A stretch of DNA of 64,000 nucleotides from Liolophura sinensis (lineage: Eukaryota > Mollusca > Polyplacophora > Chitonida > Chitonidae). A model generated the notes under the pieces. It was not told where the DNA came from. It did not search any database and saw nothing but the letters and a program-made list of their open reading frames with translations. A program made the translations under genes and the position numbers. Below are positions 46,301 to 58,595 of the stretch, in pieces. Where the stretch lies: the NCBI RefSeq assembly GCF_032854445.1, contig NC_088300.1, positions 67,060,984-67,124,983 of the forward strand. Reading direction: 5' to 3'. Within the stretch, counting starts at the first letter, position 1; each line of letters begins with the position of its first letter.

Positions 46301-49300
46301 ATCCAAGGGGACCAGGGATCTGTAGACACAATGGATTACCATTCGAGCCAGGCATAGACAAAACCACTTTACTAGTAACATCCCTCTAACCATCACCACG
46401 AAGGAACTGTGAATGTCCAATTTTGTCCATTTTGCAATTTCTGAACAAAATTTTATCACTTTACAGGGCAATAACCAATGCTGATATACATATGGTTTAC
46501 ACACCTGAAACTCCAAAACAGTCAAGAGAAAATCAGGTTTATTTCTGATTTTATCCACAGCTCATGATAAATCCAATTTACTGCTGACTGGACAATTGCA
46601 TGACATGACTGCTGGCAAGACCTCCATCTTGTGAGTTAGCTAGAATTGTGAAAGCGGGCGTCCAAACATCCTTCTTTTAGAGGCCATTATGTTGGAGTAT
46701 GGGAGAAAAATTTTCTTTTTCCCCTATGTTTCCTTTTGTTAAAAGTACTTAAACAGGGAGTCCAAATAGCAAATCCAAGTTTTCTATTTCACAAGTCCAC
46801 TTGGACTCCATACAGATAGTAAGGAAGCAAAAATGCCTTTGATAGTATGACCCTGGAAAAATTTTCATGACCACAGCCTATATACAGCTTAGACACTGTA
46901 TTTCACATAGTCACACATTTTGCTTGATTCTCACTGATTCATCTGCCTTAGCAGCTTTTTAAAAAGTTTTTTGTGAAGTTTGATTATTGACTTATTGCAA
47001 AAACTTAAGTGTTGGTCTAAAGTGTTATTTTAAAGCTTAAAATGTTGATAGTGCATTTTTACAAACCAAAGTTGAAATACAGTACATGCCACCTGCTATC
47101 TCCTTCAACAAATGCCAATCAATATCTTAGTATATGACTGCAGTCTTTCCAGTATTAACCCATATAAAGGCATCTCCAACCAATTCCCTGTAACCCTTGA
47201 TGGAAGTGAACTTGAAAACCTTTCACCAGAACTCTTTGATGTTTTAATGTTTGTCGTCGTTCTAGCCTAAAGATTTCAATTTACATGTCACAGCACCCTT
47301 AAGACTGTGAGTGTACAATGAAAAAGTTCTGCAATGTTTGAAAGGCTTATGAAGGCTGATTGATTACAGAAGCCCTTGTCCTCTAGCCCTCAGAGAATCA
47401 GGGTGTCTTTCAAGCGCTGATATCAAGTCTTTTACAGCCAATAGTCCTCAGAATAAAGGAAAGCAATGAAGGCATCTCAAAAAACCCAAGTTTACAAACA
47501 GCAATCAATAACCGTCTTAAGTGTCACTGAAGAGTTTTGTGTGAAAAAAGGGTAGTTGGAAGTTTAATGCAGGTAAAAAGAAGAAACAGTATCTAAAAGT
47601 TGGCTTTTGAAGAAAAAAACGTAAAAATCCTTCAAAATTACGGAGAACTACCAGGAGGGTTTCAGCTGCACATATGTGGCATTTGTGAAGGTGAAAAATT
47701 ACATTTACAACAATAAAATCTTTCTCCAGAGAAAAGTCAAATTACCTATTGGCAATGTTGAACCTAACCATAATGTGAATAAATGCTTAATAAATCTTGG
47801 GAGATTTGGGGGGAAAATTGACCTGAATGGTACTCATACCCTCATACTCCACAAAAGGAGTGAGGGAATTGATTTGACCTGGCACTGTCCAGCCATTCCA
47901 TGTAAATCACCCTCATGCTGTCAATTCTTGTAAAGCTTTATTCCTCTATGAGTAGTCGCATGATCTGATGCTGCCTTACACCAGGGCATGTAGCAAGTTT
48001 GAATAGTGCATGTGGATTAAAATTTCTTCAGAATTCTCCGCATGGAGCAATTCAGAAGAAAACATGGCTGTTGTAACACAAGCTGTCATGCAGTATTATA
48101 TTAGCTTTCAATACGGTTGTTAAGACGCATGCTGACAATGCAGTCAATAAAAGGCTTGGACATCATGAAAATCTAAACATACCTGTACAATAACATGTAG
48201 GCCTACTTTGTCACTATTGGCACACCCGATTAAAGCAGGGTTATTTTGAGGCCTGCACCACACCTGGTATTAATTAGCTGAGCTAGGCACATCACCTAGC
48301 TTTAGGATTTATCGCCACTTCAAACCAGCCAGTTCAATGGAGCTTTCTTAAGAGGCTTATAAAACACTTCTCCCTTTAGACATGACGGCCACATGTGCCA
48401 TCCCTCAACATGTGAAGTATACCATACAGACCCTAATAACTTGTGATATTTAATTGCTTGTACCTATGTTAATGGTACTAATCGAGAAAACAGACCTTTT
48501 AGGAACTTTCTGGTTACATATTCTCTTTAAGCTCCAATAACTTGGGATTTGCTATAGTACTCACTATAGTGAAGTTATAATAATCTAGGAAATGAAAATT
48601 GTGCACATGTGATCTTTTTAGTCAAACACAAGACCAAATAATTTGTGATTTGTTAATATCAGTTGAAAAAAGTATAATGCAGGAAGTATGTACTGTGTGC
48701 ACCCACTAATAATTTGTAACTTGTTTGCATTTATATCCAGTAAGGTAATCAATGGGAAATAGAAGTACATGTAGATCTATAGTAAATCTGCAAAATTTAT
48801 CATACAATAGAAAAAAAAAGAATGATCTTTTCTGGCAACATATGAGTATGCATAAAGAAAAAAACAAAGAAAGAAAAATGCTAAGCATTTATCAAACAAA
48901 GAATACTTTTAACCACTTGTTGTAGTGGTAATTTACTCAGCAGCAATTCCACTTGAGAATGCTATGTTTAGGTGCACTTCAGAATAATATTTCTTTAAGT
49001 TGCACAGCTTTTAACTGAAGCCAAGTCTATAATAGACAGCTGCTCTAGTTCCTTTCTCCACAGAAAAGTACATGAGTATTTATTAAGGAAGAACTCCTTG
49101 AGTTTTTTTTGCTGCACGAAGTTGTGGTTGTTAATTCTAGCTATCCTAAACAAAAATAGTCATCATATTTTTATTAAATTTGATTTTTATTCAAAAACTT
49201 TTATACTTCATTCTCCTTGCCCATATTGTTTTTAACCTTGCTGCGAGATAAGGTGGTACAGTACCTGTAGATGGAACAGCCATTACTACTGGAAACTAAC

Positions 49301-49499
49301 AAAAACTAATGAAACTAATGAAGCTGTTGCAGTTTACAGGCATACCACTAGCTCACCACGAATACACCTGCAGCAGGCTTCTAGAATTTATATTATTTAC
49401 CTAGCTAGCATTCAAATTCTGTGGATGTACATGTAGAATTCTTAAGTGACGATCACTCAAATTAGCGTTTTTTAGTGTTTGTCAGTCATTCCACTGGTG
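43376..49499. other. long non-coding stretch upstream of the TM exon
   Basis: No supported exon. A segment at about 45800-45900 has a tRNA-like GGAGTTTGAACCGAGAC (reverse B box) and AGTCAGTGGTATC, the latter also near 8200 (AGTCAGTGGTATCGCGCATG), so it is probably an old SINE piece. Otherwise unique. Confidence 0.5.
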
Positions 49500-49735
49500 T
49501 GTCCTTGTGGCTTATTACTGGTAGGCAAGTAGCTTGTTACTGGAAGACTTTTCTTAGGGTCCTGCTACTAAAAGGCTTGTGGCTGGCTATGGCAGGCTAA
49601 TGGCTTGCTGTTGGAAAGCTTGAGGTTTACTGTTACTGGCAAGCTAGTAGTGTGCTACTGGAGGGTTATTGGCTTGTTACTGACAGGCTAGTGGCTTGTC
49701 ACTGGTTGGCTAGTGGCTTGCAACTGGTGGGTGAG
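49500..49735 (+). repeat. degenerate 22-bp minisatellite
   Basis: About ten imperfect units of GGCTAGTGGCTTGTTACTGG, best preserved between 49680 and 49735. The minus-strand ORF starting at 50066 begins outside it and is not supported. Confidence 0.75.
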
Positions 49736-50272
49736 TGCTTTGCAAAATTGATAGGCTAGTTCCTAAAATTGATACACAGCTACTTGTACTTGCGAACGCC
49801 TGTGCTGTAAAATTCTCATTTATTAGCCAGATAGTGGTATTCATCCTCTGAGTGCTACAGCAATGAAGGATGTGCATGTATCTGGAACAGCCATGAGGGA
49901 TGTACCAGGACCAGTGAGGGCATCCACAGGAAGCAGTAGTGCGGTGTTTATGTAACATACGGAACTTATAAAGCTGAAGCCAGTGCAGCAGACTTCCCAC
50001 AGTGATAAACCTGTCAAAATTAGCCCTTGGAAAAACAGACATTAGCCTGGGAGAAAATAATCCCACCGTGCACCTGTTGCCTGGCTATAGCTGGAAAGAT
50101 GATCTTGTGTTAAGTCTATCTTTAAACTTTGATTCACCTCTCAAAAAGCTCTTGTCATTCATATCTTACATACAAATCCTTTGGTATCTGCTACATGGTC
50201 TTGTTTATGTTTTTAAAATTAGATTTATGTTGCAGAAGGTCAAAATCATTCGTGCTTTATGATATGGTATTC

Positions 50273-50743
50273 CTCAACTATCTTCCACTGGCTTCCATGG
50301 CTCAGTTGGTGGAGCAGTTGGTAGAGCGTCTGATTCGAGGCCGGTAGATCCAGGGTCAATCCTGGGTTGTCTCACACATAAGACTTTAAAAGAGGAAGTT
50401 GTAACTTCCCCGTTTAGTGTTCAGCATTAGGAGGATAGTGCCATGATTGGTTGACCCGTATCAGTGCAATGGCTCTGGTTCCTAGGGCAAGTCATCTCCG
50501 TGAAGCAGCACTAGATAAAAGAGCGGTGGAAATCCGTCCTGCAACAAGGAGGTACATTACATACACCCTAAAGGATTCCTTTGTCGTAATATGACTGAAA
50601 AATTGTTGAGCACAACGTTAAACCTCGAGCTCTCACTCACTCACTTAAATGACAATTAAAGCGTTATTGGCTGTTTATCAAATTGTTTTGCATCTGGCAT
50701 TTGTCCAATGCCAACTTTTTCCTCCCTCACTCAACTATCTTCC
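50273..50743 (+). mobile_element. SINE-B with 3' extension, exact 14-bp target-site duplication
   Basis: Element 50287-50729. The tRNA-like head has a doubled box A region (TGGCTCAGTTGGTGGAGCAG, then TTGGTAGAGCGTCTG) and a B box in AGATCCAGGGTCAATCCTGG. The body includes GTGAAGCAGCACTAGATAAA and the 3' block ATATGACTGAAAAATTGTTG, CGTTAAACC and CACTCACTCAC. About 85 further bases (AAATGACAATTAAAGCG to TTTTTCCTCC) follow before the second CTCAACTATCTTCC. Direct repeats lie at 50273-50286 and 50730-50743. Confidence 0.88.
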
Positions 50744-51614
50744 TTGGTGGGGCTATAGTCACACAGAAGGATGCATTTGTACCTCCTCTCCACAGTACAT
50801 CTACCCTAATTCCTCAACATTTTCGCATATCAAAGAGCAACTTTCAATGCAATTTATGCACACTTTAATCTGATTATGGAGACAAATCTACATTCGTTGA
50901 ATTGGCCAATTTCAGGGAGTCACAAAAAGTATAATTTTATCAGTCTACACCGAGACTGATGGAATAATGCCTTCAGAATATGCTTGAACAAACACCTTGC
51001 AAACATGCAAAAAAGTTAAAGAATTACAGTAATATTGAAAAAGAACAGCCAAGATCATATTTGTTACATCATTTTAAATATCTGAAATCCAACAGATCCC
51101 ATTTCTCTTTAACATATCACCACCACTATATCAGGTTACAGACTGACCTGAGTAATTGCAAGAAATGGAGGCTATAGGGGTAAATTCAATGTTGAGTATC
51201 ATATTAACTGCTTCCTTACAACCTTAACACTAACAGTAGTATAATACAAGGTTGTCAGCATTCAAACAAGGAGGGTAATTAAGTGTGAGTGAGTTTGGTC
51301 ATAATGTGAAATGTCAGGGCATCTGGAGAAAGCCTGTTCTATAACCATTTATAGCAGGATGACATTCCCACTAGGGTCAGCCATGTGTCCACTGCAGGAA
51401 GTAAGCAGTAGTGGGTCAGCTAACAATTAACATTCCTCATACCTCACATACAGCATCTAGCACCTCAAGGAGGCAGCAACTGGTTAAAGCTGTTAACAAT
51501 CTGTTTACATCTTTGCAATCACTTCCAAAGTACATATGTACATGTAGGTGCACTGCGTCTTCAATTGCAGGCTTTGGAAAAAGAGTACACAACGATAAAT
51601 TATCTCTCATGATA

Positions 51615-51760
51615 ATGATAATCTAGATCCTATTACAATAATCTAGTTTTCATAGTCTTAATTTATATCTTAAAATGATAATCTATCTCTTACAATACAA
51701 TGATAATCAGGTCTTACAATGATAATCTAGGTCTTACAGCACAATCTTGCTGTTACAACA
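51615..51760 (+). repeat. degenerate ~20-bp repeat
   Basis: Imperfect units of CTTACAATGATAATCTAGGT spread over about 150 bases. Confidence 0.6.
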
Positions 51761-51942
51761 ATTTACCTTAATACAATGATAGATAATATAATTGTGGTAA
51801 TTATCAAACATTTGTGTTTACATTATCAAATGGGTAAACCAGTGTTATTAACTTCAAAAGCTCATAAATGAGGTATTATCACTAAGGATATAACAGCATA
51901 CATCTACCCCTACCACAGTATCTTCAAATGACAATTATTTAC

Positions 51943-52263
51943 ACTGGCCCAGATAGCACAGTTGGTAGAGTGTCCGCTTTGGGAGCAGTAGATCCAGGAT
52001 CAATCCTGGGTGGAGTCACACTTAAGTCGCACCTGAATGCTTGTCGTTCAGAAGGGGATAGTACAACGGCTGGTTGACCCGTATCAGTATAATGGACTGG
52101 CCGGGGTGGCTTACTTGCCTCCGGTAAATTGTCTCAGTGAAGCAGCATTAGATAAAAGAGTGGTGGAATTCCGTCCTGCAACAAGGAGGTACATTACACA
52201 TACCCTACGGATTCCTTCATCATCGTATGACTGAAAAATTGTTGAGCACTATGTAAAACCCCA
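51943..52263 (+). mobile_element. SINE-B copy 2
   Basis: Head CAGTTGGTAGAGTGTCCGCT, B box in AGATCCAGGATCAATCCTGG, body and TATGACTGAAAAATTGTTGA to AAAACCCCAAG. Its CACTCACT end is missing where SINE-A begins. Confidence 0.88.
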
Positions 52264-52465
52264 AGTATTATGGTGTGTGGATACCAGGCAGAGCCCAGGG
52301 GAAAACCCACGACCATCCGCAGGTTGCCGGCAGACCTTCCCACGTACGGCCGGAGAGGAAGCCAGCATGAGCTGGACTTGAACTCACAATGACCGCATTG
52401 GTGAGAAGCTCCTGGGTCACTACACTGCGCTAGCACGCTAACCGACTGAGCCACGGAGGCCCCCA
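52264..52465 (-). mobile_element. SINE-A joined to the end of SINE-B copy 2
   Basis: Minus-oriented body and complete tRNA-like head (ending GCCACGGAGGCCCCC), but its AAATA tail is absent at the junction with SINE-B. After it, 52466-52552 matches the 85-base segment that follows SINE-B at 50646. Confidence 0.88.
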
Positions 52466-52552
52466 AATGACAATAAAAGCGTTGAATTATTGTCTGTTTA
52501 TCAAATTGTTTTGCATCTGACATTTGTCCAATGCCAGCTTTTTCCTGCTCAT
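52466..52552 (+). repeat. copy of the SINE-B 3' extension
   Basis: AAATGACAATAAAAGCG, GTTTATCAAATTGTTTTGCA and CATTTGTCCAATGCCAGC match 50646-50735 with few differences. Confidence 0.85.
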
Positions 52553-55246
52553 AATCAAACATAAAGCTTTACTCATAGATTTACTTGTATCTGTATGTAA
52601 CAGATATAACCTTTGAAGTACAAAAAAAGATAAGGTTTCATAACTGACAAAGGCGGAATACAATAATAGATGAATGTGCCAGTTATAGATCTTATCTCAC
52701 AAGCTATTAGGAAAATGTAATATGAGAACTTCTTAGATTTATCAATTCATCTTAATTCTCCTTTTATATACAATGGACAATTATGTAATCTAAGTAAGAA
52801 GCAATTTATGTAAAACTACAATAGCAGACACCATTCATTCCAAATAAACCGCTGACAAAGGCTTAAACTTTGAAGTATTATATAACCAAATGAGCATTAA
52901 TGTAGTCACGGGGGTGCATTTTTGATTATAAATTCATAAATACACACGTCATAACATTGCATGAAAATAACAATAACTGATTTCCATATATCAACCATGC
53001 AATGTACTGCATCAGGCCTATAATCAATCAAGAGAGCGGCTTTGTTTTTATATGTCATTCATAAGGCCAAACATTTGTTCATTTTAGAATAATCGTAGAG
53101 AGAATGAGCCAAGATCCTGTTTCCTGTAATTATTGAATTGACTCGATTCACAAGAGGCCCTTTGTGTCTAACTGTTACATCATGGAATCCATTATATGCC
53201 ATTAGCAAAGAGTGGGGTGTAAACAGTGCTGGAAGTCTGTGCCAGGCAGGGTCTGTAACGGTGGTAAGGTGGAGAATGCCTACATCATTTATACATACAG
53301 CTATTATTACATCTAGACACAAGGTCAAGGCTGACTTCCATCTGAGGTTACATGTATACTGACCAAGGCACGCCATTAGTGTTGCATGTACAGTATACCT
53401 TAGTTGTACCAGTACAGTATACATATCGTCATTATATATAAACAGTAAAAATCATGGTATCGGAATTGAATCAGGCCATTTATATCATTACCATGAAGTC
53501 GCTAAAAGTTCAATCAGCTAAGTGCAGGTTTTAAGTTCAAATGTTTTATGGTGCAATGCTGTATCATATAACGATGTTATGAATTTCTACATATGCAAGT
53601 TAAATCTGAAAGTTTCAGAAGAAGTATGGAATTTGGTCAACATTAATTTCAAAGTTCAAAGGTTTTATCGGATACACTTTATGGAATAGTTTTAGCCATT
53701 CTTTCATGCAAAGTTAAAAAGAAAGAAAAATGTCTTTCTTGTTCTCATAATTTCTCCTTTATAATGGTCATGCCATGAATTTTTTTTTAAACAAAGTAAA
53801 TAAATTTAGATTTATTTGCCTGAAAATGACAACATTTTAATGAACTACTGATGATGTTCATTTGGCCTCAAGGCTAAAACTATATGTTCATTTAGCCCTT
53901 CAAGATGTAGTGCATTAGAACATGGGCGTGTGCATGGGTAATGATTGACAGCTCCATGCCTGGGGCACAAAGATAATGGATCTCAAATCTGAAGGATCGA
54001 TACATTATCAGATAATGGCAAACATACATTTCTTAACAATAATTCATGACATGTTTACATAAGAATAGCTTGCTTGGTTATACTTACTCATTTTCAAAAT
54101 AAAAAATACACAAATATACTGAACGAAATATATATATATACCAAGATATTTTGGATGCCATTAGACAGGTGAATGTTCCAATAAATACATCAGATATTCT
54201 TGTGCCACTTACACTAATTGATTTCAAGTGCACATACCAGGCCAAATTTTTTGTACAAAGAAAATAAACTTTGGTGGATTTGTCCAAATGTGCATATTTA
54301 TGGTGGTGCCATTTCCCTTTGTGTATTGAGCTGGAATCTGAGCGGACAACAAATCCTTATCATGTGAAAGTGCCAAAAACAGTAAAAATGCATTAGATCA
54401 AAAGTCCATCGCTTGTTCAGTTTTATTATTGTTGAGAGACCAACATTACACTGGTAATACTCAACTCCTGTACACTTACCTCCGTATCCCTAACATAGCC
54501 TCAACAACAAATCACTTTACACATGTCAAGCAGCCACACTTGAACACAGTGCCAGTGTTGACAGGAATTGGCAAATCTCTGACAACACCGTTATCACTGA
54601 TATCATGGGCTGGGCGGGGCCACATGTGGCTGCCATATGTTAACAGCTACACCATTATTCAAGCTTTATTGGCCATTATTTATAGGGTAGATGATTGTTA
54701 TTGCCTTCTATGGTTCAGAATTTAAGAACGAGGTAATTAGGTGCCGAGTGTTTCCATTATGTTCATGTAAGGCATTGGAGTGGTTTTGCTTTTAGGAGAG
54801 GTCCTGGTAATAAAAGGAGATATTCTGACCAGTTTTATCCTGGAAAATGTTAACAGCTGAGGTTTGTGACATTTTATAGAACTGCAGCTTTTAACCCTGG
54901 TCACAAAGGCATAAAAGACCATTAAACCTTTTTCTGGTGTATGCAGGCATTGTTTGTCTGGTGGATTGGTTTCAAACTTCACAAATTTCACTTATCGGTG
55001 GAAAAGTTTGTCAGTTATTTGCTGATGATTGATAGTTTTCTCCACGTACTTCAGGTTTCCTCCACTTATAAAACCAATTGCCTACATGTACAAGATAACA
55101 TGTGCAAATTCATAACAGTTGTGACATCAGGCTGAAAGAGGATGTCATCTTGCACCTAGGCACCTTGGAATGGAATGACTCATACTGACAGGTAGGGCGT
55201 CAAAAATCTGACCCACAGACATTAATTCATTGCAGACAAACATTAA
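52553..55246. other. non-coding stretch
   Basis: Unique sequence. The region 53100-53400 is less AT-rich and open in frames on both strands (53059-53424 and 53138-53362) but lacks splice-site pairs or family similarity. Confidence 0.45.
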
Positions 55247-55551
55247 GGACAAAACACCAGTACCACACATACATCCAGGACACAACACCAGTACCACATA
55301 TACATCCAGGACACAACATCAGTACCACATAGACATCCAGGACACAACACCAGTACCACGTATACATCCAGGACACAACACCAGTACCACATATACATCC
55401 AGGACACAACACAGTACCACATATACATCCAGGACACAACACCAGTACCATATATACATCCTTGACGCAACACCAGTACCACATATGCATACAGGACACA
55501 ACACCAGTACCATATATACATGCTTGACGCAACACCAGTACCACATACAAT
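55247..55551 (+). repeat. 31-bp tandem repeat, about 9.5 copies
   Basis: Unit CCAGTACCACATATACATCC then AGGACACAACA. A higher-order variant with CTTGACGCAACA alternates in the last copies. One unit lacks a base pair. Because 31 is not a multiple of three and the unit has no stop, long ORFs on both strands are artefacts. Confidence 0.95.
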
Positions 55552-57663
55552 GAGCTGTAAAAACAACAAAGCAATAGCTTTAAAAAGCTTAAATTCTCAT
55601 ACCCAATTAGCCCCATCATAATTTAATAAACCTTTTAGAATTCTTTTGGAAGTATTATTTGATGGAGTTTAATACTGGCACTGTCAGTAACACATAATCA
55701 TTAAAAAGAATCATATATACTTTATTAATTATAATCTCAGGCTTTGTAACTGTGGGAGTTTTCAATAAAGATCATTAAACATCAAACAATGTATTATAAA
55801 ACTTTCCAGTGACTTATGTATTTGCGTCTTCTTGACATTTACATATTAATAAAACATCTCTTAATAGTCTTGAACCACAGATAATCAATACAGCGACTGA
55901 TATAATTGCTTTTCCTGAATCATTAAGCCCAGTACAAAGCTAAAAAGTCATTAAATCATGTGCATGTCCCACTATTAATAAAGAAAGAGACTGAATATCA
56001 ACTAGCATTGCAAATTTATACTTGCAAGAACAATCCCCTTAAGCCAGTGTAACTGAACAGAAATTAATATATTATCGTTTTTAATATTCAAATATGTTAA
56101 GAATATTCCATCTGACATTAGCCATATCATTAGCTGGTGCATATTTAGAAATCTCTGGGCCGACTGCCTGGAAGTCATAAAATAATTAGGTTTCTCTTTT
56201 TCAAATTACAGTATGCCTGAGGTCTATGTCCACACATGTACCCCAAATCCTCGAAAAATTTGATGACAGACATATAATGCAGATCTTCGAATATTAGAGA
56301 ATGTACATACCTTAATTCTTCTCATTTTGCGACATACATGTATATTAGTAATGTTGAAAGTAGAATATTACATTTCTTTACCGGCCTTTTGGAGAAGTAA
56401 AGATTTGAGTACGTTGTATATTAGATAGTCTAACCATGTGAGAAAAAAGAAACTCAATAGCATTCCTGCTACAATTACAAAATGGCTAAAATGAATGTAG
56501 ACCATGTGTCCCAAAACTTTGAAAGTAGGTATTTTATAATTTCTCTGAAGTTAAAATTTGCAATTACATGAGCAATACATCTCCATCTTCACAACCATAA
56601 GAGCTGGTGGCATGGAAAGAGAACTTTAAAAGTATTGTAGTGCTATTGCTTGCAATTGACATAAGTCCTTTTTATCTTTCTAAAAAAAATGAAAAAAATA
56701 ATTAAACTACAAGAATTGCTCTTTATTGCTTCATGTTCATTGCTTAAACACACACTACACTTAACACAGGCATGCTTAACAGTAAACACAGTTAAAACTG
56801 GGTAAAGTCAGGCAAATTTCCTGGTGTACAGCCTTTGGTTCCCCACTTTGGTTTTTCTTCAAATCAGTGTCTCTCACACACCCTGATTTTCTGGTGCAAA
56901 AAAAGCCACCAAACAAATTAGACTTGTGATTGGTATTGATTGCTCAAGTAATTGCATCCCAAATGGTCAAGAGATCTCGGCAGGCTTTCTCTGACAAGTC
57001 AATCATGCTAGGTTCCAGCACCCCTCCCGAAGCCCCTGGTGCCCTCCCCTACATAGCCCCCGTGAGCAAGGACCAAATATCATACTCAATCAATAATAGA
57101 CATTAATCCTTTCACACCCAGTCAATGATTGCCCGAGTAGGTAGGGTTCGAGATAATCACAGGCACTCTAAAGAACAGGTCTCCCAGTCCAAATAGAGCT
57201 GACTGTTAAAGTCCAGGCTATTGTCTTGTGTAAATAGGACAGGAAAATTTGTGCCTGTGGGCAATGGGAAATAACTGTTCTAAAGTCCAAGAAAAAAAAA
57301 CATGCCCCAGACAAGGCTAGTGTTAACAACATTGAAATCAACACTTCTGCGTCATTACATCTTCAATTATCCCCCATTATGTATTGTGTGTCTGAGCATC
57401 ACAAGTTTGTGTGTGAACCATTATGGATGGGTTCAATCAATAACAAACTTGCACTTAGCAGGTGATATAGTGTCTCGGTGCATCCGCAGGGTTGTTAATG
57501 CTGGCTAGAGTACTGGTATTTTCAGTCAAACAAACCTTGCACTCAAACCTTTACAAGATGCATGCATGGACAAAACAGTCTTTCTCTGACATACTAACAA
57601 AGATCTTTCTTGCCTTCTATCATTAGGCTCCCATATATAGGATGTAAACCTTCTTGAATTTAT
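55552..57663. other. non-coding stretch, nothing recognised
   Basis: AT-rich unique sequence with no exon, SINE or array. Confidence 0.5.
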
Positions 57664-58003
57664 TCTGCTTGGGGAGCCGGTAGATCAAGGGTCAATACTG
57701 GGTCGGGTCACACCTGTGACCTTAAAACAGGAAGTTGTAACTTTCTTGCTTGGCGTTCAGAATGAAGGGGATAGAGCAATGACTGGTTGACCTGTATCAG
57801 TATAATGGCTCAGGTTGGGGGCCTTACTTGTCTTCGGTAAACCGGTGCTGCTTCACTGTCAGTGAAGCAGCACTAGATAAAAAGTGTTGGAAATTCGCCC
57901 TGCAACTAGGAGGCACATTACATGGACTCGAAGGACTCCTTCATTGTCCTATGACTGAAAAATTGTTAAGTACAACGTTAAACCCCAGGCATTCACTCAC
58001 TTG
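57664..58003 (+). mobile_element. SINE-B copy 3, truncated head
   Basis: Starts near the B box (GGTAGATCAAGGGTCAATAC) and has the SINE-B body, including GTGAAGCAGCACTAGATAAA. It ends TAAACCCCAGGCATTCACTC. It lacks the 85-base extension seen in copies 1 and 2, which argues that the extension is not part of the basic element. Confidence 0.85.
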
Positions 58004-58428
58004 CTCTTTTATTGATTTAGATGCACAATGCTTAATTATGTTTTATGCAATGCAAGAGAAGCACATGTTAGTTGGCTGTACATATGCTTATATTTTTTGA
58101 GGGGTTATTTTAAAATGTACAGTAGATTTCCAGTATACAGAATACAACCTCCGTCTGAAAAAGATAGGTTCATCTATACTACATGTATTAAAAACGCATT
58201 TCTTCCTTCACAAACAACTTTAGCTGCTGGTGGCTCTGTATACAATAGCAAAATAATCACTAGTTACATTTATTATGAAGAATTATAAACGAGTGGCTCA
58301 AACTAACAGCATTATGACAATACTGCATTTATAATATTGTTATTTTAGAGTTACTCTTTCTGGGTTTAGCACACATTCTAGTGCTGAAAATTGGTTTAGA
58401 CCACTCTGGGTTTTGAACCGGAGAGCTC

Positions 58429-58595
58429 ACAGTCAGGTTATTAGTTTATTTGGTGTCATACGCCATACTCAAGAATATTTCACTTACACGACAGCACCAG
58501 CACAAGAGTGCATGGAATCCGGGCAGAGCCCGGAGGAAACCCACAAACATCTGCAGGTTGCTGGCAGACCTTCCCACATACAGTCAGGTAATTAG
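58429..58595 (-). mobile_element. SINE-A, 5'-truncated, 16-bp target-site duplication
   Basis: Element 58445-58579 retains a short TTTATT tail, body and GGTTGCTGGCAGACCTTCCC but no tRNA head. Direct repeat ACAGTCAGGTTATTAG (58429-58444) / ACAGTCAGGTAATTAG (58580-58595), one mismatch. Confidence 0.9.

Noticed and set aside
46190-46558. 122-residue minus-strand ORF
   Set aside because: No family similarity, no splice borders, composition like its non-coding surroundings.
49710-50066. 118-residue minus-strand ORF with many Cys/His
   Set aside because: Runs into the 22-bp minisatellite, lacks splice sites and has no regular Cys spacing.
50290-50365. tRNA gene
   Set aside because: Box A and B are present but the cloverleaf is broken and the sequence is continuous with the SINE-B body found in three copies.
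53059-53424. 121-residue minus-strand ORF
   Set aside because: Also open on the other strand and without exon borders; could be conserved non-coding DNA but coding is unsupported.
55240-55551. CRISPR-like array
   Set aside because: Repeats are contiguous without unique spacers, and the sequence is eukaryotic.
55227-55619. 130-residue and 107-residue ORFs on opposite strands
   Set aside because: They are translations of the 31-bp tandem repeat, open in all frames because the unit has no stop codon.
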